From Pectinatus sp. (lineage in GTDB: Bacteria; Bacillota; Negativicutes; Selenomonadales; Selenomonadaceae), in assembly GCA_020025135.1 (NCBI GenBank), contig JAHHSQ010000033.1:1-13960 (forward strand): a stretch of 13,960 nt of DNA. The letters run 5' to 3'. A model generated the notes under the pieces. That model made no database searches and was not told the DNA's origin. It was given only the letters and a program-made list of their open reading frames with translations. Shown here in pieces: positions 13,816 through 13,960 of this stretch; position 1 is the stretch's first letter; every line of letters begins with the position of its first letter. The translations under genes and the position numbers were made by a program.

Positions 13816-13960
13816 TGGTAAAGTAATAATACATTTTTATGGAAAAAATATATTATTAAAATTATACATGAGCAATAAAAACTCGTCAAGCAAATGTAAC
13901 CTATACAATATCGGAAAAATCAGAAAATTCTTGTAACTGAGGGTAACTTTTGCTACTATA

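Larger units (their letters stand above)
13094..13960. other. 867-bp region without a large gene at the window's right end
   Basis: This region holds the sigH leader with a 16-bp palindrome, a possible 27-codon ORF, a consensus TTGACA (13426-13431) without a convincing -10, the IS200/IS605-like end pair, and AT-rich DNA from about 13816 onward in which I see nothing definite. Toward sigH, TGGTATAGC on the minus strand (about 40 nt before the RBS) is the only weak -10 candidate. Confidence 0.6.

Noticed and set aside
13094..13960. CRISPR array at the repeat-rich right end
   Set aside because: The hairpins are not regularly spaced identical repeats and there are no cas genes.

Overview
The window is about 14 kb of AT-rich bacterial chromosome with seven well-supported protein genes, one unrecognised membrane-protein gene and one possible small ORF. 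A sigma-H (Spo0H-type) sigma factor, a lepA-hemW operon, strong Shine-Dalgarno sites and hairpin-plus-T terminators point to a Bacillota genome. A Negativicutes-like anaerobe would fit, but that is inference: there is no rRNA gene here to settle it.

Left half (1-8087): membrane transport. A terminator from an upstream gene opens the window. It is followed by a promoter and leader with a perfect 23-bp tandem repeat, then a P3A-type proton-pumping ATPase (398-2938). After a 675-bp gap comes an ornithine/putrescine antiporter of the PotE type (3614-4987). It converges, across a 20-bp-stem bidirectional terminator, on a glutamate:GABA-antiporter-family (GadC-like) permease (5065-6468, minus). Upstream of the permease on the same strand is a secreted C69-family peptidase (6573-8087). 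An H+ ATPase plus two antiporters of the kind that act with amino-acid decarboxylases looks like a pH-homeostasis or acid-tolerance neighbourhood fed by peptides. No decarboxylase is present, so this reading is inferred from context.

Right half (8518-13093): housekeeping genes. hemW and lepA form a translationally coupled minus-strand operon (TAATG overlap) between a strong terminator and an extended -10 promoter. Divergent from lepA is a gene for an unrecognised 189-aa multi-pass membrane protein with a very good promoter. It meets sigH tail to tail at an 18-bp bidirectional terminator. sigH starts at its third codon by RBS spacing and has a Pro/Ser-rich N-terminal extension.

Right end (13094-13960): no large gene. 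It holds a 16-bp perfect palindrome upstream of sigH, a possible 27-codon ORF with a good RBS, and a roughly 275-bp stretch bounded by two hairpins that look like IS200/IS605-family ends, with a folded right end reminiscent of a TnpB omega-RNA but no transposase or TnpB gene. This and the leader repeats are the least ordinary parts of the window. I found no complete undescribed multi-gene system.
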